Shown one piece after another: positions 36,413-44,804 of a DNA stretch of 64,000 bases. The translations under genes were made by a program, and so were the position numbers. The stretch comes from NP936 sp002726085. Its GTDB lineage: Bacteria; Acidobacteriota; Vicinamibacteria; Vicinamibacterales; UBA8438. The stretch covers positions 18,287-82,286 of the forward strand of contig DASCQF010000009.1 in assembly GCA_036012905.1 (NCBI GenBank), given 5' to 3'. The notes under the pieces are model-generated. The model did not search any database, was not told the origin of the DNA, and worked only from the letters and a program-made list of their open reading frames with translations. How positions within the stretch are numbered: the stretch's first letter is position 1; the number at the start of each line of letters is the position of its first letter.

Positions 36413-37353
36413 CGGACCTCCCTGACAAAGGCTGGGACCCGGACGAGCACGTAGGTAATGTGCCCCCCGTCGGGCACCACGTAGCCGTGCGGGGTCCTGG
36501 CGGAAATGTGCAGCACGTCGCCTGCGGCCACCCGATGCCGCGTCCCACCGGAGATACCCGTACCCAGGCTCCCGGTGCGGTTGAGCATCTCGCCGCCCAC
36601 CAGCAACTCCCCCTCGCCGCTCTTGATGAACACCACGTCGATGATGTCGTCGTGAATCTCGGGGCGCCCGTCCGCGTCCCGGTGAATGAAGCGGAAGCGG
36701 TGCGACCGCGTCGGACTGCCGTAGTCGGCGAGCGTCTCGCGTGAGGAGTGGTCTGGTCCCACCCGCGTGGCAAGGGACGCATCGCGACGCGCGAGATCGG
36801 CATCGGTCCACATGGCGAATCCCGTCGGGTCGAAGTCGAGGTCCGGCGCGTCGGCAGGAATGACGGGCTCGCCCACGAGCGCCGGGAGCCGCACGAGCAC
36901 ATAGGTAATGTGGCCTCCGTCCGGCACCAAGTAGCGATGCGGTGTGTCGGCCGGGATGTGGATGACATCGCCAGGACCCACCCGATATCGCACTCCACTC
37001 GCGATGCCGGTACCCGTGTATTCGCCGTCGTCTCCCGTGCGGTCGACCATGTCTCCGCCTACCAGCAAGGTCCCTGCCCCGCTCTGTATGAAGACGACGT
37101 CCTCGATCTGTTCATGCTGTTCGGGAACGCCGTCAGCGTCCCGATGAATGAACCGGAATCGATGGGCTCCGCTCGGGTTGCCATACTCGGCGAGGGTCTC
37201 GCGAGCAGAGTGGTCCGCGGCCACCCGCGCAGACAACGCAGCATCCCGCTGTTCCAGCTCCGACGCACTCCACATGACGAATCCCGGCGGGGCCGGCTGC
37301 AGCACGAGCGCAAGCACAGCGCCCACCAAGAAGAGACGAAGTGACACGATCAT
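36409..37353 (-). CDS. Exported tandem-cupin protein
   Basis: A 314-residue protein with a signal sequence and two homologous cupin halves of ~135 residues each. Matching segments are ARETLAEYGNP/SRETLADYGSP, RFRFIHRDADG in both, EDVVFIQSGAGTLLVGGDM/IDVVFIKSGEGELLVGGEM, and VLVRLPALV/VLVRVPAFV. Each half carries the two cupin motifs with H-x-E-like residues (H in QHEQIEDVVF or IHDDIIDVVF; H in the IHIPADTPHRY or LHISARTPHGY turn). It could bind a metal and act on a small acid or sugar. ATG 37353 with AGGAG upstream. Its last codons overlap copy 1 of the triplicated family by 4 bp. Confidence 0.82.
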   Translation of the reverse strand: MIVSLRLFLVGAVLALVLQPAPPGFVMWSASELEQRDAALSARVAADHSARETLAEYGNPSGAHRFRFIHRDADGVPEQHEQIEDVVFIQSGAGTLLVGGDMVDRTGDDGEYTGTGIASGVRYRVGPGDVIHIPADTPHRYLVPDGGHITYVLVRLPALVGEPVIPADAPDLDFDPTGFAMWTDADLARRDASLATRVGPDHSSRETLADYGSPTRSHRFRFIHRDADGRPEIHDDIIDVVFIKSGEGELLVGGEMLNRTGSLGTGISGGTRHRVAAGDVLHISARTPHGYVVPDGGHITYVLVRVPAFVREVR

Positions 37354-37701
37354 CGCAAGCTCCTGTCAGCAAGTCGCCTGCCCTTCGAGAGCAGCTACGG
37401 CGAGAGCGCATAAATGTACACCCTCCTGGCGGTGCGACACCACGTGCACCGGCCCGGCGCCGCTCGGACACCCCGGATCGCCCGCTCGACGTCTCACCGC
37501 GACCGGTCCACTCCGACGTTCAAGTCCGCGGCCCGGCGGCCGATTAAATACGCAGCACCACGCCCAGCCGCGCAGCGCGCATCACTGAGTAGGGCGCCAA
37601 CAAGTAACACAGGAGCACATCGGAGAGGGGTCACGAATCAGGTAGCACCACACACCTCGTGACTTCTGGCGTCGACTCCGTCGGCGACGCGGAACCAAGG
37701 C
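37354..37701. other. Intergenic region, no gene supported
   Basis: 348 bases between the cupin gene and cheR, which are divergently transcribed. The candidate frames here are short and GC-skewed, with no family signal. The region must hold the promoter for the cupin and possibly cheR. I see no strong hairpin or clear sigma-70 pair; a TTAAATAC stretch near 37,542 is the only AT-rich patch. Confidence 0.5.
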
Positions 37702-38541
37702 ATGGGCATCTCGGACAGCGACTTCAACTTCGTGCGCACCTTCATCCACAACCGGGCCGGAATCGTGCTCGAACCCGGCAAGGAGTATCTGGCCGATGCG
37801 CGTCTCTCACCGCTCCTGCGGCAAAGCAGCTTCAAGAACCTGAGCGAGCTGGTGGCCGAGCTCCGGACCAACTCCTTTTCGCCATGGAACAGCAAGGTTG
37901 TTGACGTCCTCACCACGAACGAAACCAGCTTCTTCCGGGACCACGCACCGTTCGAGGCCCTGCGGACCTACGTGATTCCCGAGCTGATCGCGGCACGTCG
38001 GTGCGAGAAACGGCTGAACATCTGGTATGCCGCCTCCTCCACCGGGCAGGAGCCCTACTCGGTGGCGATGCTGCTGGCCGAGCATATCCCGGAGCTGGCG
38101 ACCTGGGACGTGTCGCATCTGGCGACCGACATTTCGACCGAGGCCCTCGACCGGGCCAGACAGGGCCGGTATGCGCAGTTCGAGACCAACCGCGGGCTAC
38201 CGGCTACTTACCTCGAGAAGTACTTCGACCGGGACGGCCTGGAATGGGTGCTCAAAGACTACATTCGCAAGGCCGTGCGGTTCGAAGAGCTCAATCTCAA
38301 CAAAGCCTGGCCCGCGCTGCCGTCGATGGACATCGTCATGATGCGCAACGTCATGATCTACTTCGACCTCGAGAGCAAGCGTGACATTCTCGGGAAGGTC
38401 GCCCACCTCCTCCGCCCGGACGGCTGCCTCTTTCTGGGTGCGGCCGAGACGACGATGCATTTCGACGAGCGCTTCTCGCAGGCCAGGCGCGACCGGTCCG
38501 GCTGCTACCGGTGCGACATGCAATACAAACAGACCGGCTGA
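37702..38541 (+). CDS. cheR: CheR-type protein-glutamate methyltransferase
   Basis: A 279-residue chemoreceptor methyltransferase that uses SAM to methylate glutamates of receptors. It has the CheR N-terminal helical domain (DFNFVRTFIHNRAGIVLEPGKE), TTNETSFFRD, the SAM motif WYAASSTGQEPYS, DISTEALDRAR, the RNVMIYFD loop and LRPDGCLFLGAAET. Everything expected is present and the length is typical. No receptors, CheB, CheA or CheY are nearby, so it is an orphan. The ribosome-binding site before ATG is weak (AACCAAGGC). Confidence 0.92.
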   Translation: MGISDSDFNFVRTFIHNRAGIVLEPGKEYLADARLSPLLRQSSFKNLSELVAELRTNSFSPWNSKVVDVLTTNETSFFRDHAPFEALRTYVIPELIAARRCEKRLNIWYAASSTGQEPYSVAMLLAEHIPELATWDVSHLATDISTEALDRARQGRYAQFETNRGLPATYLEKYFDRDGLEWVLKDYIRKAVRFEELNLNKAWPALPSMDIVMMRNVMIYFDLESKRDILGKVAHLLRPDGCLFLGAAETTMHFDERFSQARRDRSGCYRCDMQYKQTG

Positions 38542-38653
38542 GCACCCCGACACACCGAACGAAGCCCTGCCGTCGTGCCACGTGTCATGATTCCCTGCGC
38601 GCCAGATTTGTCGTATCCTTCTCGCATCGGCCCGAACAGGAAGGAGAGACCCG

Positions 38654-39658
38654 ATGAGCGACAGGTTGCTGGCCTCGATTGGTCCGTTGGTGGCGTTGCT
38701 CGCTTTGGTCCCAGCCTCTGCGCTGAGCCAGACGAGCGCCGTTGGCGATTGGACGGCGCCGCAGACGCCGTGGGGTGAGCCCGACCTGCAAGGCGTGTGG
38801 ACCTCGGCCACCCTCACACCGCTGGAGCGGCCGGGACGGCAGTCGGACAGAGCGGAGCTGACCGCAGAGGAAGCGGCGGCCGCGGAACGGCGGACCATCG
38901 AGAACCGTGCGGCGAACGACGGGAAGTCCGCGCCCGGTAGTGTGGGCGGTTACAACCAGGTCTGGATGGACGCGGGCAGCGTGATTACCAAGAGCCGGCG
39001 CACATCGCTGATCGTCGACCCCCCGGAGGGCGTGATTCCGTGGAAGCCGGAGGCGAAGGAGGCGAGCGACCGCGAGCGGGCGCGTTACGGCGTCGGGCCG
39101 TTCGACACCTGGACCGACATGGACACCGGTGAGCGCTGCCTTACCGACGGCCTGCCGAATATGGTGCCGCTACAGCCCTACAACATGAATCTTCAGGTTC
39201 TGCAGACGCCCGGTGAAGTGGTGATGCTTCACGAGATGTACCACGAGCTCCGGGTCATCCCCCTCGACGGCCGGCCGTTGACCGGCATCGCCCAATGGAC
39301 CGGTGAGGCGCGCGGACACTGGGAAAGCGACACGCTGGTTGTGGAAACTGTCAACTTTGCAGACAGGCCGGATGCCTACTGGAGCGCGCCGTGGCGCAAG
39401 TCCCGCCCCAGCCTCCGTCTCGTCGAGCGCTTCACACGCGTCGGACCAGAGACGATCGACTATACCTTTACCCTAGAGGACCCACAGGTCTTCACCCAGC
39501 CCTGGACCGCGGCTGCACCGATGACGACCGATCACGCGTCGCGCGGTGTCACATCTGGGCAGATCTGGGAGTACGCCTGCCACGAGCGCAACTACTCGAT
39601 GATCAATGTGCTGGGTGGCGCGCGCGCCGAGGAGGCCGCGGCAAGACGAGACGAGTAA
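38654..39658 (+). CDS. Exported protein of unnamed triplicated family (copy 2)
   Basis: A 334-residue paralog of the genes at 35.4 and 40.4 kb, with a signal peptide ending ASALSQ. It retains LQGVWTSATLTPLERP, RRTSLIVDPPEG, GERCLTDG, IPLDGRP, RGHWESDTLVVET, LVERFTR and YACHERNYSMINVL. It diverges most from the other two. Here the block before IPLDGRP reads MLHEMYHELRV, giving an HExxH by chance; the siblings read NEMVHD, so zinc-peptidase activity is not supported. ATG follows AAGGAGAG. It stands alone on the plus strand after cheR, and the next gene of the family is 773 bp away. Confidence 0.82.
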   Translation: MSDRLLASIGPLVALLALVPASALSQTSAVGDWTAPQTPWGEPDLQGVWTSATLTPLERPGRQSDRAELTAEEAAAAERRTIENRAANDGKSAPGSVGGYNQVWMDAGSVITKSRRTSLIVDPPEGVIPWKPEAKEASDRERARYGVGPFDTWTDMDTGERCLTDGLPNMVPLQPYNMNLQVLQTPGEVVMLHEMYHELRVIPLDGRPLTGIAQWTGEARGHWESDTLVVETVNFADRPDAYWSAPWRKSRPSLRLVERFTRVGPETIDYTFTLEDPQVFTQPWTAAAPMTTDHASRGVTSGQIWEYACHERNYSMINVLGGARAEEAAARRDE

Positions 39659-39920
39659 GGACTTCCCCGCCTCGCTTCCCTCCCACGACCGACCTGGCCG
39701 ACGCCAGTGGATGACCCCGACTCCGCCCCCCGACCCCATCCACATGGGGTAACCAACCTCACGCCTGCTCGAAGCGCCCATTCAACTCAACCGGTGACAC
39801 CGCGATGTGGGGCGATGACGGCGTCCATACTAGGGCGGGGGTGCGATATCTCACACCTTGCGTGAGCCATGCTTGGCGACGAGTGCTGCATGAGCAGCTG
39901 TGTGTGAATCAAGGCACTAG

Positions 39921-39949
39921 TTGATTTCATGCTATATACCTGCTATAAG
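39921..39949 (+). promoter_or_regulatory. Sigma-70-like promoter candidate
   Basis: TTGATT and TATAAG are separated by exactly 17 bp in an otherwise GC-rich region, close to the TTGACA-17-TATAAT consensus. It points right, towards the short receiver-like frame at 40,120 and copy 3 of the triplicated family at 40,432. Confidence 0.35.
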
Positions 39950-40119
39950 CGTAGTACGAGTTAGAGCAAGTTGTCCGGGACCAGGCTGGGGCTGAGCACG
40001 AAGCCTGTCTGTCACGCATTGGCGACCACCGCCTTGGTGGCATTCGATGTGAACCTGTTCCTGGCGGCTGGGTGTGCGGGGAGGCGAGCAGGTTCGGGAT
40101 TAGGACTTGGGGAAGGCCT

Positions 40120-40242
40120 ATGCTACGTAACGCGTCCGTGTTGATTATCGACGACGAGGAGGTTGACCCGCCCCCTGCGGCCGTTCCACTTGTTAAGAGA
40201 GAGCGAAGTTCATATGTAGCCCGACGCCTGGTGCTGGCGTGA
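40120..40242 (+). pseudogene. Receiver-domain start relic (40 codons)
   Basis: A 40-residue frame begins MLRNASVLIIDDEEVD, the first beta strand and acidic pair of a response-regulator receiver, then goes on as PPPAAVPLVKRERSSYV with no receiver resemblance and stops. A GGGGAAGG lies just before the ATG. It is probably the leftover 5' end of a deleted regulator gene; chance similarity is possible given the short length. Confidence 0.35.
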
Positions 40243-40431
40243 CGGCCCGCCGGAGAGGCTAACACCTCCCATCGTGCCAGTGTCAACTCGACCGTGCCTG
40301 GTCGCAGCACGATCGCGTGCGGCTCCCGAGACCAGCCCTCACGGAACGCATTTCGACCAGCGGCCCGGCCGTGAGAGAATCATGACCATACAGAGGACGG
40401 CCGGTGCACAGGGCCGCCAAGGAGGATTGCC

Positions 40432-41373
40432 ATGAGCACGCGACACGGACGCGCGCAGTATATCGGTTCGGCCCTGTTGGGTGGGCTGTTGCTGGTGCCG
40501 ACCCTCGCCGCCGGTCAGCAGAATGTGCGGGGTTTGCAGGGTGTGTGGGATTTCCGAAGTGTCGTGCCGTTCGAACGCCCCGAGGATCTCGCCGGGAAGG
40601 AGACCTTCACCGAAGAGGAGGCGGCCGCCTTCGAGCAACAGCGCGTCGACGAGCTCAACGTCGATCTGCGACGGGACGAAAACGGACGCGTCCCGCTCTC
40701 CGGAGGCTACAACAACTTCTGGTATGACCGTGGCACGTCCATCGGTGAGGAGCGTCGGACCTCGCTCGTCGTCGACCCACCCGACGGACGGATGCCGGCG
40801 CGGACGGACGCGGCACGGGAGCGGAACGCCGAACGAGGGAGACTCCTCGGACGCGACGCGCACGGACCTGAAGACCGGGGCGCGTTCGAGCGCTGCATCC
40901 TGGGCTTCAACTCGGGCCCCCCGATGAACCCGAGCGCCTACAACAACAACATGCAGCTGTTTCAGACCGACGATCACGTGGCGATCCTGAACGAAATGGT
41001 GCACGACTCGCGTGTCATTCCGCTGGATGGGTCTGCGCATCTCCCCGACAGCGTCCGGCAGTGGATGGGTGACTCACGGGGGCACTGGGACGGCAACACG
41101 CTGGTCGTCGAAACGAAGAACTTCACCAACAAGACCAGCTTCCGCGGGTCAGGCCCGAACATGCACCTGGTCGAGCGATTCACCAGGGCCGACGCCGACA
41201 CGTTGGTCTACGAATACACAGTCACCGACCCGGAGTCGTTCGCGCGCCCCTGGTCGGCGCGAACCTTGATGAAGCGCTCGGACGCACCGGTCTACGAGTA
41301 CGCGTGCCACGAGGGCAACTATGGCATGGACAACCTGCTGGTCGCGGCCCGCGACGCTGAGCTGAAGCAATGA
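40432..41373 (+). CDS. Exported protein of unnamed triplicated family (copy 3)
   Basis: A 313-residue protein with a signal peptide ending TLAAGQ, clearly closest to copy 1. Shared blocks include LQGVWDFRSVVPFERP, RRTSLVVDPPDGRMP, GFNSGPPMNPSAYNNNMQ, ILNEMVHDSRVIPLDG, RGHWDGNTLVVETKNFTNKT, LVERFTR and YEYACHEGNYGMDNLL. A strong AAGGAGG site precedes ATG. Its stop overlaps the ATG of the following PHP-like gene (ATGA), so the two are translationally coupled and may act together. The function is unknown. Confidence 0.83.
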   Translation: MSTRHGRAQYIGSALLGGLLLVPTLAAGQQNVRGLQGVWDFRSVVPFERPEDLAGKETFTEEEAAAFEQQRVDELNVDLRRDENGRVPLSGGYNNFWYDRGTSIGEERRTSLVVDPPDGRMPARTDAARERNAERGRLLGRDAHGPEDRGAFERCILGFNSGPPMNPSAYNNNMQLFQTDDHVAILNEMVHDSRVIPLDGSAHLPDSVRQWMGDSRGHWDGNTLVVETKNFTNKTSFRGSGPNMHLVERFTRADADTLVYEYTVTDPESFARPWSARTLMKRSDAPVYEYACHEGNYGMDNLLVAARDAELKQ

Positions 41374-43436
41374 CCCGTTCCGCCGCGACGCTCGCAGCCG
41401 CCGGGCGGGCGCTCGGTGGTGTTCTGCTGGTTGCCGGCGCCGCCGCCGGGGCCACCGTTCCGCTCGATACGAGCGGCGTGCGTCCCGGCCCGGTGACGGT
41501 CACCGAACAGGGCGACACCGTGGTCGTCGCCTGGCCCGACGAGACGGGGCGCCCCTGGCGAGCAACATTTTCGCTCGACCCGGAGCGTCCGCTCATTCAG
41601 TCGATCGCGGTGAACGGCGCCTCGATCGTGTCCAACGCCCGCCCGTACTACCGAGGCGAAACGGGGACGCGGCGACGCGGCTGGAACGCCTTCTTCGACT
41701 ACCCCCCGGACCATCCCGACGGCACCCGCGCCGCACAGGGCCGCTTCCAGTTGCGCACGGCGACGGTCCGCACGCTCGGCGACCGGGTCGAGCTGCTGTT
41801 CGACGGGTTGCAGATGGGCGTGTTCGACGGCGGGATCGCCTACACCGTCTACCCCGGCAGCCGCCTGATCCAGCAAGAGGCGGTCGTCACCACCTCCCAG
41901 CCCGATGTCGCCTACTACTACGACGCAGGGTGGGACATGACGGCCGCCGCGGACCGAACGCCCGGGAACAACATGGAGACCCGGGTCAGCTACTACGACA
42001 CCAGCGGATCGCTCCGGCATGACACGGCGACCGGGTTCGACCCGGAGCGCGTGCCGGTGGAAGTGCGCTACCGCACGCTGGCGATGGACACCGAGCGCGG
42101 CAGCGTGGCGGTCTTTCCCGCCCCGCACCAGTACTTCTTTCCCCGGGACTTCACCTCGAACCTGGGGCAGCTCTGGCACCGGTCGTGGCGGGGCCGCGTA
42201 TCGCTCGGGATCAGGCAGATTCGCGACACCAACTGGCGCTTCTATCCCTGGATGAACGCGCCGCCAGGCCAGATGCAGCGGATGTCGGTGTTCTTCCTGC
42301 TGTCAGACGCGGGGTCGACCGAGACGCTCGACGACGTGCTGGCCTTCACCAATCGCGACCGGTTCCGTCCGATCGCCGGGTACAAGACCCTGAGCACCCA
42401 CTGGCATCTGGCGTATACCGTGCAGGCGCTCGAGCACGGCTTCGACTGGACGCCGCCGTTCAAGCCGGTGCTGAAAGCGATGGGGGTCGACGCGTCGATC
42501 ATCATGGACTTCCATGGCGACGGGCATCCGCGAGACCTGACCGACCTGCGGCTCGACGAGCTCGACGCCTACTTCACGGCGCTGCGGGCACAATCGGAGC
42601 CGGACTTCCTGCTCATTCCGAGCGAGGAAGCCAACGTCCACTTCGGCGGGCACTGGGCGCTGGTGTTTCCGAAACCGGTCTACTGGTTCATGGGGCGTCC
42701 AGAGGGCACCCTATTCGAGACGACCCACCCGAAGTACGGCACCGTCTACAGTACGGCAGATGCCGCCGAGCTCCTCGAGCTGGTGCGTCGCGAGGGGGGT
42801 GTCATGTATCAGACGCATCCCCGAACCAAGGGCTCGACCGGCTTTCCGGACCGGATCGCCGAAACCGACCACTTCCAGGATCCGGCGTATCTTGGCGCCG
42901 GCTGGAAAGCGATGCCGTCGGACCCCTCGTCCCCGCGGCTGGGCGAGCGGTCGCTGACGCTGCTCGATGACTTGAGCGCGCAGGGCATCCGGAAACAGAT
43001 CTTCGGCGAGGTCGACGTGTTCCAGTTCGACGAGACACACGAGCTCTACGCCCACATGAACATCAACTACATCCGCCTCGACGCGCTGCCGCCGTTCGAC
43101 CGGTGGAACGAGGCGGTCGAGCCGCTGGCCCGCGGGGATTTCTTCACCACGACCGGCGAGGTGCTGCTTCCGCAGGTCGATCTGTCGACCTCCAGTGATG
43201 ACCGGATTCAGGCGCGAGTCGCGGTCGACTGGACTTTCCCGCTGCGCTTCGCCGAGATCGTCTGGGGCGCGGGCGATCAGATCCACCGCGAGACGATTCC
43301 GCTCGCCGACACGCGCCCCTTCGGCGCCGAAACGTTCGAGTGGGCGGTCGACGCCGCCGGATGGGACTGGGCGCGGGTAGCCGTGTGGGACGTCGCCGCC
43401 AATGGCGCGTTCGTCAACCCGACCTGGCGGGACTGA
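41370..43436 (+). CDS. Exported PHP/CehA-like putative metallohydrolase (paralog)
   Basis: A 688-residue paralog of the 26.8-29.1 kb gene. After a signal peptide (~30 residues), a beta-rich N-terminal half leads into a PHP-like metal-site series: THWH (H344/H346), IIMDFHGDGHP (D380/H382), PSEEANVHFGGHW (E419, E420, H424, H428) and QTHPRTKGS (H483). It then has RGDFFTTTGEVLLP and a C-terminal beta domain. Its metal-site set is fuller than in the paralog, which lacks the DFH segment. It overlaps the previous gene by 4 bp (ATGA), so the pair is coupled. The substrate is unknown. Confidence 0.72.
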   Translation: MTRSAATLAAAGRALGGVLLVAGAAAGATVPLDTSGVRPGPVTVTEQGDTVVVAWPDETGRPWRATFSLDPERPLIQSIAVNGASIVSNARPYYRGETGTRRRGWNAFFDYPPDHPDGTRAAQGRFQLRTATVRTLGDRVELLFDGLQMGVFDGGIAYTVYPGSRLIQQEAVVTTSQPDVAYYYDAGWDMTAAADRTPGNNMETRVSYYDTSGSLRHDTATGFDPERVPVEVRYRTLAMDTERGSVAVFPAPHQYFFPRDFTSNLGQLWHRSWRGRVSLGIRQIRDTNWRFYPWMNAPPGQMQRMSVFFLLSDAGSTETLDDVLAFTNRDRFRPIAGYKTLSTHWHLAYTVQALEHGFDWTPPFKPVLKAMGVDASIIMDFHGDGHPRDLTDLRLDELDAYFTALRAQSEPDFLLIPSEEANVHFGGHWALVFPKPVYWFMGRPEGTLFETTHPKYGTVYSTADAAELLELVRREGGVMYQTHPRTKGSTGFPDRIAETDHFQDPAYLGAGWKAMPSDPSSPRLGERSLTLLDDLSAQGIRKQIFGEVDVFQFDETHELYAHMNINYIRLDALPPFDRWNEAVEPLARGDFFTTTGEVLLPQVDLSTSSDDRIQARVAVDWTFPLRFAEIVWGAGDQIHRETIPLADTRPFGAETFEWAVDAAGWDWARVAVWDVAANGAFVNPTWRD

Positions 43437-43458
43437 GCCCTCGTCACACGTTGACCAG

Positions 43459-44517
43459 CTAGAACATCGCCACCGGGTTGACCGGGCTGCCGGTCCCGCG
43501 CGCGACGTTGAGCGGCAACAGCATGAACATGAACGCGTAGCGTTCTTCCTCGGCGCACGCTGCGGCGACCGGCTCGAGCCGCGCGTTGTCGAGCAGCGCC
43601 ACCCCGAAGTTGAAGAGCACCCCGTGCACCGGCCACGGCAGATCGACGTCCGCCGCGCGGGCATCCATCAGATCCCACCCGAGCAGCGCGACGTCGTGGT
43701 CGCGAATGAACTCGGCACAGCTCGGATGCAGCCCCGCGCCCCCCCGTTCGCCGCTCTCTCTGTTCGACTCCCAGCCGCTGTGAACCAGCAGCGCGTCGCC
43801 CGACTCGACGGAAACACCCTGTGCGCGCGCGATCTCCTCGAGCTCGGCACCACGCACAGGTCGATCGGCCGTCACATGCGGTTCGCCACGATGACGCGGC
43901 ACATCGAGCAGCACGCCCTTGGTGATGATGCCACTGTTCCAGTTGGTGATGTCGCCGAAGTGGGCGCCCTGTGTGTCGATTTCGACGTCGGGATCCCGTC
44001 CTTGCCACATGCCGTCCTGGTCCCAGATGTGGCAGAGCGCATCGACGTGGGTCACCGTCGCGCCGTGATAGATGAAGCCGAGGTAGTCCATGACGTAGCC
44101 GCCCCCGCCGCCCAGCGAGCTCTTCGTCATGAAGTGCTGCGGCGGCTCGAAGACGCGACTCAGCGAGACGGTGCGGCCATTGCGCACCAGCGCGGCCGCC
44201 GCCGCGCGCTTCTCGGCCGTGATGAGGTTAATCGCGCCCACCTGATCGTTGGCGCCCCAGCGGCCCCAATTGCGGCGGTCGCGATACATCGCGGCGTAGT
44301 CGGCGGTCTCGCCAGACTGGACTGCGGGCGCCGCGGCGGTCCGCGCCTGGGCGGCCTGCCGCGACAGCAGCTCGGGGGGCGACACCGAATCTGCCAAGTC
44401 CAGGTGCGCGGAGGGCACGTGTGTACCCGGCTCGGTCCATGCCGTCGCCGGTCGCGCCAGCGCCGCGCCGCCCATGGCGGCCGCACGCATCAAAAACCGT
44501 CGTCGTGATGAAGCCAT
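43459..44517 (-). CDS. Tat-exported cyclase-family (kynurenine-formamidase-like) hydrolase
   Basis: A 352-residue protein of the cyclase family (PF04199), Mn/Zn hydrolases such as kynurenine formamidase and isatin hydrolase. It starts with a twin-arginine leader (SRRRFLMRAAAMGGAAL). The metal motif HxDxxxH is HVDALCH (H157, D159, H163), preceded by DQVGAINLIT and followed by TKGVLLDVPR with GDALLVHSGW. The length is near that of secreted members. It is on the opposite strand to the PHP-like gene and converges with it (22 bp apart). The substrate is unknown; an exported form would act on an aromatic amide or lactone in the periplasm. Confidence 0.85.
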   Translation of the reverse strand: MASSRRRFLMRAAAMGGAALARPATAWTEPGTHVPSAHLDLADSVSPPELLSRQAAQARTAAAPAVQSGETADYAAMYRDRRNWGRWGANDQVGAINLITAEKRAAAAALVRNGRTVSLSRVFEPPQHFMTKSSLGGGGGYVMDYLGFIYHGATVTHVDALCHIWDQDGMWQGRDPDVEIDTQGAHFGDITNWNSGIITKGVLLDVPRHRGEPHVTADRPVRGAELEEIARAQGVSVESGDALLVHSGWESNRESGERGGAGLHPSCAEFIRDHDVALLGWDLMDARAADVDLPWPVHGVLFNFGVALLDNARLEPVAAACAEEERYAFMFMLLPLNVARGTGSPVNPVAMF

Positions 44518-44533
44518 GTTGTTGTCCCCCCCA

Positions 44534-44699
44534 TAGTGGCACCGGTCATAAATACGGTTGCATTCGGTCGCCGATGCATTCCGCCTGGCAGCGTTGTTTC
44601 TTCCTCAAGTATTGCCAGATATTCCCGGTCGTCTCGCCTTGCCAGCCGGGCGCTTCGACGCCCTCGGTGCGTGACCGTACTTATGACCGGGACCACCTA
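44534..44699. repeat. MITE-like element bounded by ~28-bp inverted repeats
   Basis: TAGTGGCACCGGTCATAAAT begins the left arm (44534); the reverse complement of the right arm reads TAGGTGGTCCCGGTCATAAG, and both continue TACGGT. Over roughly 25 bases only about 3-4 differ. The ~110 bp between the arms encodes nothing recognisable. No target duplication was identified. It looks like a non-autonomous transposable relic. Confidence 0.5.
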
Positions 44700-44769
44700 G
44701 CTATCAAGGCCCTGCTGGCGCCCACAGTGTCATGACGCCTACCAACGGAGCGCCCGAAGCCTGAAGACG

Positions 44770-44796
44770 GCAGGCTGAGCTTCTTCAGCAGCCTGC
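44770..44796 (-). terminator. Stem-loop after the PQQ dehydrogenase gene
   Basis: GCAGGCTG and CAGCCTGC form an 8-bp GC-rich stem around an 11-nt loop, starting 9 bp beyond the stop codon of the minus-strand dehydrogenase. No U-tract follows, so it may be a weak terminator or an mRNA-stabilising hairpin. Confidence 0.4.
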
Positions 44797-44804
44797 TGGA
44801 GCCT

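Larger units (their letters stand above)
39659..40431. other. Long intergenic stretch, mostly empty
   Basis: 773 bases between two members of the triplicated family. The only things I can support are a promoter-like pair near 39,921-39,949 and a tiny frame beginning like a response-regulator receiver domain at 40,120. The frames on the minus strand show no domain and look like shadows. The AT content is higher here than in the surroundings between about 39,900 and 39,960. Confidence 0.5.

Noticed and set aside
39226..39246. HEMYH in copy 2 of the triplicated family as a zinc-peptidase motif
   Set aside because: The two sibling proteins have NEMVH at this place, so the first His is not conserved.
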